A stretch of DNA of 64,000 nucleotides from Hydrogenoanaerobacterium saccharovorans (GTDB lineage Bacteria > Bacillota > Clostridia > Oscillospirales > Ruminococcaceae): positions 1-64,000 of the forward strand of contig NZ_JACSNR010000003.1 in the NCBI RefSeq assembly GCF_016901815.1. Reading direction: 5' to 3'. This document shows, in pieces, positions 51,022-58,390 of the stretch. Every line of letters begins with the position of its first letter. Position 1 is the stretch's first letter. The notes beneath the pieces were generated by a model that had not been told where the DNA came from, did no database searches, and saw nothing but the letters and a program-made list of their open reading frames with translations. Made by a program: the position numbers and the translations under genes.

Positions 51022-52586
51022 TCAATTGCATCCTTTATGTATTGGGGCACTTCAAATGCTATCTTGGAGAGAAGCATCTTATATGCTACCTCTACTTTGT
51101 TGTTTAGCATTTTGCCAAGAACTTGTCCATAGTCTTTTTTATGGAATAAATAATCCGCTCCTGCCTGAACTTCTATCATCCCATCAAGTACCGTTTTGTT
51201 CAGATTATACAGACACGCTTCCCACGTCCAATCGTCCGTTGTTGTGCCCAAAAAGATGTGTTGCAATGTAGTTGTTTTATTAAACGTCGTTGCCTCGTCT
51301 ATCCTGTTCTGCTTACCATCATTATCCGTAATTACGCAGATTTTCTTGCTTGTTTTTTGAGCAATCTCAAGATAATTCTTATAAGAAATACCATTGCAAG
51401 AGATCACCGATATACCATCTTCTTCGATTGTTTTACCAGTAATCTGTTTGTAAAAATGCGGCAACAGCAAAAATTCGGTAGCACCCTCAACAAGAAAGAC
51501 CTTATTTGAAAGTAACAACTGAAGAAAAGCATTGTCATCAGCTTTGACAAAGAATTCTGCCACATCTTTATCTACTCCAGAAAGAGATTTTACTACACTT
51601 TCTGTTATCCAAAGAACATTGTTAAGATTTAGGCGGCTGGCAATCATATTGTTGTGTGTGGCAACAATGATCTGTGAATCTTTTTGTTTTATAGAAATCT
51701 CATGGAGCATTTTTCGAAGCGTAGTAAAGCTTAGATGATTTTCCGGTTCTTCCATCAAAATAACATCTAATCCGTTAGCTTTTTCCAAGGCGATCTCTGT
51801 CTTGATTAGACTTTCCATTCCGCTACCACGATTTTCGAGAGCGATCGCTCCCTCGTAAACGGAAAGTATGGTTTCCAATACAACTTTTTTCGTATCAACG
51901 CCGAACTTACGATTATCGCCCAATTCCGGAAGTTCTGCAGCATCGAATGCTTCAACTAACTTCGTGCGAAAATCATTTTTTGCTTTTGCTCTTGTAGCCT
52001 CATCATATCTACTTGTAAATAATGTTCTATTGTAAGAATTAAAGGACGGAGTTGTGGCATTGCTCGTTGTATCTATGGCGAGGAACTGAAGCGGTCTCCG
52101 AATTGTCTGATATGGATTGTTGGCAAATGTCATCCATGTAAGTGCGTAATACTCATACGGGATTTTCTTCTCCAATATGGATTGCTCCATACCTGCTCCC
52201 AATAGTTCATCGTACTTACACTCAAATCGGATGCCGAATTTTTCATCTTGCTTTTTTAATGTACCATATACTTCTCCATAGAAGTAATCGGCGTTTTTAG
52301 TTTTGGGGTCAAGTACAAGTTCTACTTCTATTAAGATTCGAGGTAGGGTTTTAACGCTTAGATTGGCTTCAAATGCCTCAACCATTTGGGCGTTGAATAA
52401 ATCTCTCAACACAGATTTATCAGCAAGACGATATTGTTGGTTTAATACCGTTTTGATAGCGTCCAATATAGTACTTTTTCCTGCTTCGTTCTCACCAACA
52501 AGAATATTCATGTGTTCATTAAATTCCACATCCAGGGTTTGAAACTTCTTAAAACCCTCGATATGCAGAGATTTAATATAATTCAT
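51006..52586 (-). CDS. gajA: Gabija protein GajA (OLD-family ATPase-TOPRIM nuclease)
   Basis: A 526-residue protein with an ABC-type ATPase head (Walker A LVGENEAGKST, signature-like region and Walker B DVILMEEPENHLS, then IIVATHN) followed by a TOPRIM domain with VFLVEGATEFLLL and CVITDNDGKQN supplying the acidic metal ligands. This is the layout of OLD nucleases and GajA, which nicks phage DNA. ATG 52586 follows GGCGGTGA. Divergent from the XRE operon at 52675. Confidence 0.85.
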   Translation of the reverse strand: MNYIKSLHIEGFKKFQTLDVEFNEHMNILVGENEAGKSTILDAIKTVLNQQYRLADKSVLRDLFNAQMVEAFEANLSVKTLPRILIEVELVLDPKTKNADYFYGEVYGTLKKQDEKFGIRFECKYDELLGAGMEQSILEKKIPYEYYALTWMTFANNPYQTIRRPLQFLAIDTTSNATTPSFNSYNRTLFTSRYDEATRAKAKNDFRTKLVEAFDAAELPELGDNRKFGVDTKKVVLETILSVYEGAIALENRGSGMESLIKTEIALEKANGLDVILMEEPENHLSFTTLRKMLHEISIKQKDSQIIVATHNNMIASRLNLNNVLWITESVVKSLSGVDKDVAEFFVKADDNAFLQLLLSNKVFLVEGATEFLLLPHFYKQITGKTIEEDGISVISCNGISYKNYLEIAQKTSKKICVITDNDGKQNRIDEATTFNKTTTLQHIFLGTTTDDWTWEACLYNLNKTVLDGMIEVQAGADYLFHKKDYGQVLGKMLNNKVEVAYKMLLSKIAFEVPQYIKDAIEWLRK

Positions 52587-52616
52587 TCAATCACCGCCTT
52601 TAACGCAATATTACTT

Positions 52617-52650
52617 ATTGTATGTAGATTTATTGTATTCATTATTGTAT
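52617..52650. promoter_or_regulatory. Triple ATTGTAT repeat between gajA and the XRE gene
   Basis: ATTGTAT occurs at 52617-52623, 52632-52638 and 52644-52650 in the 88-base divergent gap. These are candidate operator half-sites for the XRE protein encoded 25 bases downstream, and could let it control both directions. Confidence 0.5.
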
Positions 52651-52674
52651 CATATATGGTGGAGGGTTGTAAAG

Positions 52675-52884
52675 ATGGATATTGTAAAAGTTTTCGGAAC
52701 TAATGTGAAGCGTTATCGGCAGGCAATGGGGATTTCGCAAGAAGCCTTCGCTGAAAAATGTGGACTTCACAGAACATACATTAGCGCAATCGAATGTTTC
52801 CGCAGGAGTATTTCGCTCGAAAACATTCAGCGGATTGCAGATGCTCTTGAAATTGATACTTATAAATTGTTCATGGAGGAATAA
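52675..52884 (+). CDS. XRE-family controller protein
   Basis: A 69-residue Cro/CI-type helix-turn-helix (GTNVKRYRQAMGISQEAFAE then KCGLHRTYISAIECFRRSIS), the size and form of restriction-modification controller (C) proteins. ATG 52675 follows GGAGGG. It heads the operon of wHTH and MjaI-like endonuclease genes and is divergent from gajA. A role in delaying endonuclease expression after entry into a new host would fit. Confidence 0.85.
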   Translation: MDIVKVFGTNVKRYRQAMGISQEAFAEKCGLHRTYISAIECFRRSISLENIQRIADALEIDTYKLFMEE

Positions 52885-52886
52885 CA

Positions 52887-53186
52887 ATGCTTGAACGGAT
52901 TAAAGACATTCTTCTTTTGCATAACGGAAAGAAAAATCCTATTACATCAGCAGAAATCGCAAGAATCCTTGGTATCGTTGAAGATGATACCCACGCTCAA
53001 ACCAGGGCGTTAATACTTGAATGTGCGGAAAAATACGGATTACCTTTGGCTGCTAACAACAGAGGCTATTACCTCATTTCAGATCAACGAGAATATGATG
53101 AGTATATGGCTAATCTTGATTCTCGAAGTGCTGGTATCGAAGAGCGAAAGCGAATTATCACCAAAAACTATAAGGGGACAAAATAA
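52887..53186 (+). CDS. Winged-helix protein of the endonuclease operon
   Basis: A 99-residue protein with a winged-helix pattern (ITSAEIARILGIVEDDTHAQ, then a wing around NNRGYYLISD). Similar small proteins accompany restriction genes. It starts two bases after the XRE stop and its own stop shares a base with the next start codon (TAATG). Likely regulatory; not further identified. Confidence 0.65.
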   Translation: MLERIKDILLLHNGKKNPITSAEIARILGIVEDDTHAQTRALILECAEKYGLPLAANNRGYYLISDQREYDEYMANLDSRSAGIEERKRIITKNYKGTK

Positions 53187-53776
53187 TGAAATATACACTG
53201 AAAAACGAAAACATTGAAAGCTATAACGAAAGCGATACTTTTAGCTTTCCAAAATACACTTCTCAGTTAATCAACTGGGCAAACCAAAATGCACAGGGTA
53301 CCCGTCCTGTTGTTGTCGGTCAGATGTCCGAACTGTTTCCGGAATTTATGGCTTCCGGCGAAGAAATTACCATTGAGAACTGGCACGATTGGTATGTGGA
53401 AAGATACCCCGATGCATTTGAAAAGGCAACCGAAAAGATTTATGCACAGGTGCAGAATCTTCGTGATGCAATTCCGCTTATTGATCGTGAAATGGTTAGA
53501 CATTGGGTTGAAGATCTCGTCATTGCCAAGACATTCAATGGTATGTATGTTCAAAAAGCAATTTTGGCTTCTCTTGCAGAACGCAAAGGGACAACTTATC
53601 GTCTGGCTACTCCTGAAGAAGAATCTGTTGGTATTGACGGCTATGTCGGCAACGTTCCATATTCTGTAAAGCCCGATACATACAAAACCATGGGACGTTT
53701 GTCCGAGACTATCGCTGTAAAGATGATCTATTACACCAAAACCAAAACAGGGTTGACCATCGAAATTGAAGAATAA
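53186..53776 (+). CDS. MjaI-family restriction endonuclease
   Basis: A 196-residue protein. INWANQNAQGTRPVVVGQMS and WVEDLVIAKTFNGMYVQKAI are patterns I associate with the MjaI family (MjaI cuts CTAG); GIDGYVGNVPYSVKPDTYK provides the D...xK of a PD-(D/E)xK active site with the preceding EEE. Target specificity is inferred only from family resemblance. It is followed by a second, divergent relative split in two. Confidence 0.75.
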   Translation: MKYTLKNENIESYNESDTFSFPKYTSQLINWANQNAQGTRPVVVGQMSELFPEFMASGEEITIENWHDWYVERYPDAFEKATEKIYAQVQNLRDAIPLIDREMVRHWVEDLVIAKTFNGMYVQKAILASLAERKGTTYRLATPEEESVGIDGYVGNVPYSVKPDTYKTMGRLSETIAVKMIYYTKTKTGLTIEIEE

Positions 53777-53790
53777 AGGGAGGGCAGCGT

Positions 53791-54132
53791 ATGCCGATAG
53801 CAAACAAAGAATTTATTCTTAATTACACGACCAATCGTTGGGGGTTGAACAAGAAGGTAAACGTCGGCTCTACATCGGATTCTATCCGCTTGTGTTCCCC
53901 TAATAGTCTACAAGAATGGGAAGATTACTACTATTCCAATGTTAGAACAAGAGAGCAAATAGTAAATATAGGACTTAGACTATACGATAAAGTTCATAAT
54001 GTTCTTCCGGGAGAAAACAGATTTTTCCCTGCATTAATAGAGTCTATTACTCAAGATGATTGTATAGATTTCATACACAATTTAGTGATTGATAGACAAT
54101 ACGAGGGATACCTCAAGGAGCATGGTAGATGA
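53791..54132 (+). CDS. MjaI-like endonuclease 2, N-terminal chain
   Basis: A 113-residue protein resembling the N-terminal half of MjaI-type enzymes: NRWGLNKK takes the place of the NAQGTRP segment, LQEWEDYYYSNVRT that of the W-x-x-WY segment, and FIHNLVIDRQYEGYL parallels WVEDLVIAKTFNGM in the preceding protein. It lacks the catalytic strand, which is in the next frame. GGGAGGG precedes ATG 53791. Its stop overlaps the next start (ATGA). Confidence 0.65.
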   Translation: MPIANKEFILNYTTNRWGLNKKVNVGSTSDSIRLCSPNSLQEWEDYYYSNVRTREQIVNIGLRLYDKVHNVLPGENRFFPALIESITQDDCIDFIHNLVIDRQYEGYLKEHGR

Positions 54133-54458
54133 TAAAACCCGCACTGACTATTGGAGGAATTCCGTTTTACGATGCCCCAAGCGAAGTAGAAGGATCTCCT
54201 TATTGGGTTGACCTTTGGGCTGATATAAACGGATATAAAATAGGATTACAAGTTAAACCGTCTACATATAAATCTGCTAATCTGTCGATATACATGGGTA
54301 AAGCACGATCTTCGGAAGAAGCTGGACACAAAGCTTTTTTACGTGATTTTGGAGGCAAAGTTTTTATTGTTATGCCAGTAAACGGAGAAGTATCCAAAGA
54401 TATCGAAAAGAAAATATTGGCAGAGCGAGATTTACTACTGCAAATGAGACCAAAATAA
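54129..54458 (+). CDS. MjaI-like endonuclease 2, C-terminal catalytic chain
   Basis: A 109-residue protein with SPYWVDLWADINGYKIGLQ followed by VKPSTYKSANLS: the D...QxK active-site strand of a PD-(D/E)xK nuclease, parallel to YSVKPDTYK in the protein at 53186. It has no ribosome-binding site of its own beyond the ATGA overlap, so it is made by coupled translation or the gene is split by an old frameshift. Probably works as a complex with the preceding chain. Confidence 0.65.
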   Translation: MIKPALTIGGIPFYDAPSEVEGSPYWVDLWADINGYKIGLQVKPSTYKSANLSIYMGKARSSEEAGHKAFLRDFGGKVFIVMPVNGEVSKDIEKKILAERDLLLQMRPK

Positions 54459-54463
54459 ATTTC

Positions 54464-54497
54464 AAGGAAGGAGTTATGAACCAAACTCCTTCCTTTT
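54464..54497 (+). terminator. Terminator between the convergent endonuclease and methyltransferase genes
   Basis: AAGGAAGGAGTT / AACTCCTTCCTTTTT, a perfect 12-bp stem with an 8-base loop. Confidence 0.9.
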
Positions 54498-54506
54498 TAC
54501 TTGAAG

Positions 54507-55781
54507 TTACTTAGGAAGTGAGTCTATGAATTTCTTCTGACAGGTATATTCAAACGATGTGTCGACATCTACATATCCGGTTCTGACCAAGTGGTTGTTT
54601 ACAAAAGTTTTATTATCAAGATACACATAGCACATTAGATTGTTTTCTGCATCGTATTTTACAGTATCATACTTTAAGAAAATCTTTCGCTTATGGAATT
54701 TCTCTTGCAAGAAACTGATGGCTTGTCCTTGATATAACGGATTGGGTTTGATACCCAACAGACGAACAACAAGTCCATTGCTAAGTTCAATTTTATCAGA
54801 CGCAATTACTTGCTTTACGCCAAAAAGCTCATCACGTTTTGCTTCGGACTGATCAATCTTTGAACCGAATTGAAGTTTCTTTACATCAACCTTTTTGTCC
54901 ATTCGATGCGGATCACTGAAAATATAAGGAAGCTGGTCAAAAGAAGAAATGTTCCCAATTTCGTCTTCTGCAAAAATTACTTTTGCATCATCCCCTAATC
55001 TGAGCTGATCTGCACCTAATTTCTCACGAATGATGGGTTCAAAATCTTTGTTGATTTCATAACCGATAGAATTCCTTCCGAGGTTCTTTGCAGCAAGCGA
55101 TGTTGTACCGCTACCTGCAAACGGATCAAATACGGTTTCTCCCGCGAATGAAAACATCTTAATCAGTCGTTTTGGAAGTTCTTCCGGAAACATAGCGATA
55201 TGCCCCATCTGCTTGACACCATTGAAATTCCAATGCGAAGAAAAATACTGTCCCCATTCTTCTTTCGTCATTGCAGATTGTTCTTTTTGCTGTTGAGTGG
55301 GTTTAGGAGCATTACCCAATTTCTTGAAAAGCAGAATGAACTCATAATCCATCTTAAGGATACCATTACGAGGATAAGGGAAACTTCCCATAATAGCACC
55401 GCCACCAGAGGTATTCATCGTAGTTGTTTTCTGCCAAATGATCGCTCCCATGTAGTCCATACCGAGAGATTCACAGAAACGAATTATCTCTGTTCTGATC
55501 GGTATAACCTTGTATCTACCATAATATACGGAACGAGCAAATTGATCTCCAATATTGATACACAATCTACACCCATCAGAAAGAACACGGTTGCACTCTT
55601 TCCATACTAAATTCAAATTGTTTATGTATTCTTCGTAGCTGTCATTGAAACCAATCTGATCTTCTGTGCCATAATCTTTTAACTGCCAGTAAGGGGGCGA
55701 GGTTATGATTAGCTGCACAGATTTATCTTTAATTTGGTTAAGTGAACGACTATCACCAAATATGATTTTATGTTCAGTCAT
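54507..55781 (-). CDS. DNA methyltransferase (N4-C or N6-A) fused to an SNase-like domain
   Basis: A 424-residue protein. Residues 1-265 are an amino-methyltransferase with the catalytic motif TSPPYW near the N-terminus and the AdoMet motif DPFAGSGTT near residue 220 (beta-class order); SPPYW favours N4-cytosine. Residues ~325-420 (IELSNGLVVRLLGI; NLMCYVYLDNKTFVNNHLVR) resemble the staphylococcal-nuclease fold, but the second catalytic Arg and the catalytic Glu are not visible, so this part may only bind DNA. Probably protects the site cut by the neighbouring MjaI-like enzymes. Convergent with them across a terminator. Confidence 0.8.
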   Translation of the reverse strand: MTEHKIIFGDSRSLNQIKDKSVQLIITSPPYWQLKDYGTEDQIGFNDSYEEYINNLNLVWKECNRVLSDGCRLCINIGDQFARSVYYGRYKVIPIRTEIIRFCESLGMDYMGAIIWQKTTTMNTSGGGAIMGSFPYPRNGILKMDYEFILLFKKLGNAPKPTQQQKEQSAMTKEEWGQYFSSHWNFNGVKQMGHIAMFPEELPKRLIKMFSFAGETVFDPFAGSGTTSLAAKNLGRNSIGYEINKDFEPIIREKLGADQLRLGDDAKVIFAEDEIGNISSFDQLPYIFSDPHRMDKKVDVKKLQFGSKIDQSEAKRDELFGVKQVIASDKIELSNGLVVRLLGIKPNPLYQGQAISFLQEKFHKRKIFLKYDTVKYDAENNLMCYVYLDNKTFVNNHLVRTGYVDVDTSFEYTCQKKFIDSLPK

Positions 55782-55795
55782 AGCAAAGTCCTTTC

Positions 55796-56008
55796 TTATT
55801 TAACGAGTTCACCATTGCCTAAAACAAAGTATTGTTCGTATGTAACATTCAAAGCCTTTGCAATCTGGTTAAGTTCGTCCTGGGTTATTGTATTTCGTTT
55901 GAGTTTTGCATTGAAGTTTTGTGGTGTTTGGTTAATCCTACGTGCAAGTTCGGATAAACTCACACCAGTTCTTACGCACAAAACACGAATCTGTTCTGAA
56001 GTAGTCAT
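55796..56008 (-). CDS. XRE-family regulator upstream of the methyltransferase
   Basis: A 70-residue Cro/CI-type helix-turn-helix (EQIRVLCVRTGVSLSELARR then INQTPQNFNAKLKRNTITQD). ATG 56008 is 6 bases from AAGGGGTG. It ends 15 bases before the methyltransferase start, so the two are cotranscribed and this protein probably sets methyltransferase levels. Confidence 0.85.
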   Translation of the reverse strand: MTTSEQIRVLCVRTGVSLSELARRINQTPQNFNAKLKRNTITQDELNQIAKALNVTYEQYFVLGNGELVK

Positions 56009-56132
56009 AATACACCCCTTCTTAGATATTCTGATTGATATTATACACCATTTGATTGATAATGTCAATCGGAACGGATTAAATAATTGAAAAATTTTAC
56101 CCACAGGGCAAATTCTGCGGGTAAAAGAATCT

Positions 56133-56381
56133 CTAATTGTCGAGTGGTTTATATTGCGTAACAGCTTTCAAGTATGTCTCTGGGTTATCGTTGAGTATCA
56201 GATTGGCATAAACAATCGGGTTATTGTAAATAAGATAATCAAGCTCTGACCGCTGATACATATTGTCCGCAACCTCATTTTCAACCGCAATGGTATCAAT
56301 GGCAATTATAGTGCCGTCTGAGAACTTCAGCTCCACGCAGACCGTGTCAAAGTTAAACTCGCATGATAATAGACGTTTCAT
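56133..56381 (-). CDS. DUF6061-like small protein
   Basis: An 82-residue protein (MKRLLSCEFNFDTVCVELKF start; PETYLKAVTQYKPLDN end) of a type frequently seen on clostridial mobile elements; function unknown. GGAGGATTTACC precedes ATG 56381. A terminator-like hairpin lies about 40 bases upstream. Confidence 0.7.
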   Translation of the reverse strand: MKRLLSCEFNFDTVCVELKFSDGTIIAIDTIAVENEVADNMYQRSELDYLIYNNPIVYANLILNDNPETYLKAVTQYKPLDN

Positions 56382-56417
56382 GGTAAATCCTCCGTGATTT
56401 CAAGTGGTTGGTGATAG

Positions 56418-56460
56418 AAAAAGAACGATGTTAAGTCTTTCGACTCGACATCGTTCTTTT
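56418..56460 (-). terminator. Hairpin upstream of the DUF6061-like gene
   Basis: AAAAGAACGATGT / ACATCGTTCTTTT stem with a 16-base loop, followed on the minus strand by more T. It could end a transcript coming from the methyltransferase gene at 56565 or act as an attenuator. Confidence 0.7.
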
Positions 56461-56480
56461 CGTAGCTGTTTTCCAATCCT

Positions 56481-56528
56481 GTAAGACAGATGCCGTAAAA
56501 TTATAATTTTTACGGAATTACTGTCTTA
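56481..56528. repeat. Long AT-rich inverted repeat
   Basis: TAAGACAG...CCGTAAAATTATAATTTTTACGG...CTGTCTTA: an outer 8-bp and an inner ~10-bp inverted repeat sharing one centre. It overlaps the right member of the element-end repeat. Confidence 0.7.
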
Positions 56529-56560
56529 TCGGCACACGGGAAAACTCCCTTCTTTTTATT
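56515..56560 (-). repeat. Right member of the long imperfect inverted repeat
   Basis: On the minus strand AATAAAAAGAAGGGAGTT ... GATAAGACAGTAATTC matches 47117-47164. It begins five bases after the end of the C5 methyltransferase gene. Confidence 0.5.
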
Positions 56561-56564
56561 CTGT

Positions 56565-57470
56565 TCAACGATACAGTTCAGGATAATATTTAGAATCTGC
56601 AGCAATGATCCGCTCTCCGATCCATTCTACAACAGGAACACAAACTGCATTCCCTATGGCTCTGAATCGATGTCCGTCCAACCTTTTGGGAAACCCTGCA
56701 GTGTCTCGTATTCCGAAGGGAGCATCCGTCTTACATACAGCATCCGAGCTTCCTCTGGAGTCGAGAGTATAAGTTTCTCCATCGTTTCTGTAACCTTTTC
56801 CTTGTGGTCCTGCACTTGCCCTTCTGCCAATTCCCGCATGTTGGATAGAAAAGAGATTTGCGCCCGGTAAGCCTTCTCCAATGCAGGGGGCAATGAAGTT
56901 CCTCGTTCCGCGGCTCGATCCAGAAGAGACTGGATTTGTGCCTCGTTCAAAAAGTACCTCAGCGGAGCCGAGGGTTCCACGACTTCCGATAATGTACGTT
57001 CTTCTACGACGCTGCGGTGTTCCAAAGAATTTTGAGTCCAGTACTCTCCATGAAACACCATACCCGAGTTCATCCAGCGTGGTGAGGACGACCTTAAAGT
57101 CTTCACCTTTAGCACTGTTGAGAAGTCCGGGAACATTTTCGATAAAAACCCAACGAGGGCGCTTTTTTTCGATGAGTTCTGCATATTTGTAGAAGAGTCC
57201 ACTGCGTTCTCCCTCCAATCCTCTCCGTTTGCCTTGATTTGCAAGAGACAGATCCTGGCAGGGGAAGCCTCCTGCAAACAGATCTGCTTCCGGAATATCC
57301 GTTTCTTTCACGGTGGTAATATCACTGATCATCGGCACAGCAGGCCAATGCTTCCGAAGTATCCTTTGACCAAAAGGCAATATTTCGCACTGGAAAACCA
57401 CCTCCATACCAGCTCTCTCAAGAGCAAGGTCAATACCACCAATTCCACTAAAAAATGAGGCAACCTTCAT
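56565..57470 (-). CDS. C5-cytosine DNA methyltransferase, probably damaged
   Basis: A 301-residue protein with SFFSGIGGIDLALE (AdoMet motif I), GGFPCQDLS (catalytic Pro-Cys), FIENVPG (ENV) and FGTPQRRRR (QxRxR), and RAIGNAVCVPVVEWIG (motif X). The expected motif IX region (RRMLPSEYETLQGFPKGWTD) exists in the DNA at about 56670-56735 but in another frame; the 301-residue frame reads through it as unrelated sequence. Two compensating single-base changes explain this. It follows a small ribbon-helix-helix gene with an ATGA overlap. Activity is doubtful unless the frame changes are sequencing errors. Confidence 0.8.
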   Translation of the reverse strand: MKVASFFSGIGGIDLALERAGMEVVFQCEILPFGQRILRKHWPAVPMISDITTVKETDIPEADLFAGGFPCQDLSLANQGKRRGLEGERSGLFYKYAELIEKKRPRWVFIENVPGLLNSAKGEDFKVVLTTLDELGYGVSWRVLDSKFFGTPQRRRRTYIIGSRGTLGSAEVLFERGTNPVSSGSSRGTRNFIAPCIGEGLPGANLFSIQHAGIGRRASAGPQGKGYRNDGETYTLDSRGSSDAVCKTDAPFGIRDTAGFPKRLDGHRFRAIGNAVCVPVVEWIGERIIAADSKYYPELYR

Positions 57471-57643
57471 GTTGCAGTCCCCTTTCCCTGACTGTTTTCT
57501 CTGATGATACGGGACGCCTCCATAAGGGCTGTTCGACGTACAAATTCACTGTATGAGGAGTACTCTTGAAGAGCGGCAGCTCTTTTAAGTTTATCGAGCT
57601 CTTCCTCGCTTACCCGAATACTCATAGAAATTGTCTTCTTCAT
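57467..57643 (-). CDS. Ribbon-helix-helix (Arc/CopG-like) protein
   Basis: A 58-residue protein read directly from the sequence: MKKTISMSIRVSEEELDKLK at the N-terminus, then SYSEFVRRTALMEA. The strand (ISMSIRV) plus two helices is the ribbon-helix-helix fold of plasmid-type repressors and antitoxins. ATG 57643 follows GGGAGGTGATCCT. Its stop overlaps the start of the C5 methyltransferase, so it likely regulates that gene or marks a mobile element backbone. Confidence 0.8.
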   Translation of the reverse strand: MKKTISMSIRVSEEELDKLKRAAALQEYSSYSEFVRRTALMEASRIIRENSQGKGTAT

Positions 57644-57881
57644 AGGATCACCTCCCAGGGTATATTACTGCTTCTGTACTACATTGTCAATACTTTCGGC
57701 CACGCAATAAAAATTAATACACAACAATTTCAGCTTACAAAATAAAGCTTCCTTTTTATTCTTTTGGAGAGAGCAGCCCCAGGCAGAACCCATTGAATTC
57801 CGCATGCGCTCCTGCTAAAATTTAAGTAGAGAAGCCAAACACCTCACCAATCAAATCCAGAATCATGACGGAGGGTCAGCT

Positions 57882-58301
57882 ATGCGTTTCAAGAATCAGG
57901 AACTCCTTACATCCGCAATCCTCTATCTGTTTCCCTGGACCGGCAGCCTGTTCGGCGGCTGGTATCTGGTCGAAGGCATCCTGCCATCCCATCGCTATGA
58001 AATCCCCGCTGCCGTCCTCACCCTTCTCTGGGCCTATGGGGCTTATCCGCTCTACTGCCGCATCGCCGCCCGGAATGGCCTTGACCCGGTGCGCATGACC
58101 GCCTTTTATATCTGCCCGGGCGTCCTCGGCGTGATGATGGCCTCAGTCTGGCTGTTCGCCCGACTGCCTTTCCTGAACGCTCTCTTTTCTGTCCTGCCGC
58201 CGTTCCTTTCCCTGATCTTCTGCATCACTCTCGGCAGTCTTTGCTGGTTTGCCCCAGTGGCCCTGTTCGTCAGCCGCCGGACCGCGTCCCGAAAGGACTG
58301 A
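57882..58301 (+). CDS. Small integral membrane protein, unknown
   Basis: A 139-residue protein with four hydrophobic helices and a basic C-terminus (FVSRRTASRKD). ATG 57882 follows GGAGGG. No family recognised. GC-rich like the chromosome, so this is where normal chromosomal DNA resumes. It is convergent with the lipoprotein gene across a shared terminator. Confidence 0.65.
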   Translation: MRFKNQELLTSAILYLFPWTGSLFGGWYLVEGILPSHRYEIPAAVLTLLWAYGAYPLYCRIAARNGLDPVRMTAFYICPGVLGVMMASVWLFARLPFLNALFSVLPPFLSLIFCITLGSLCWFAPVALFVSRRTASRKD

Positions 58302-58356
58302 CCTCCCTTTCTGAGAACACCTCTGCCTCCTTGTCTGCCGCCATATTCCTACAAAA

Positions 58357-58385
58357 TAAAAAGCCGCTGGTCAGCGGTCTTTTTC
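58357..58385. terminator. Bidirectional terminator
   Basis: AAAAAGCCGCTG / CAGCGGTCTTTTT with a 2-base loop, between convergent genes. Confidence 0.75.
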
Positions 58386-58390
58386 TCACT

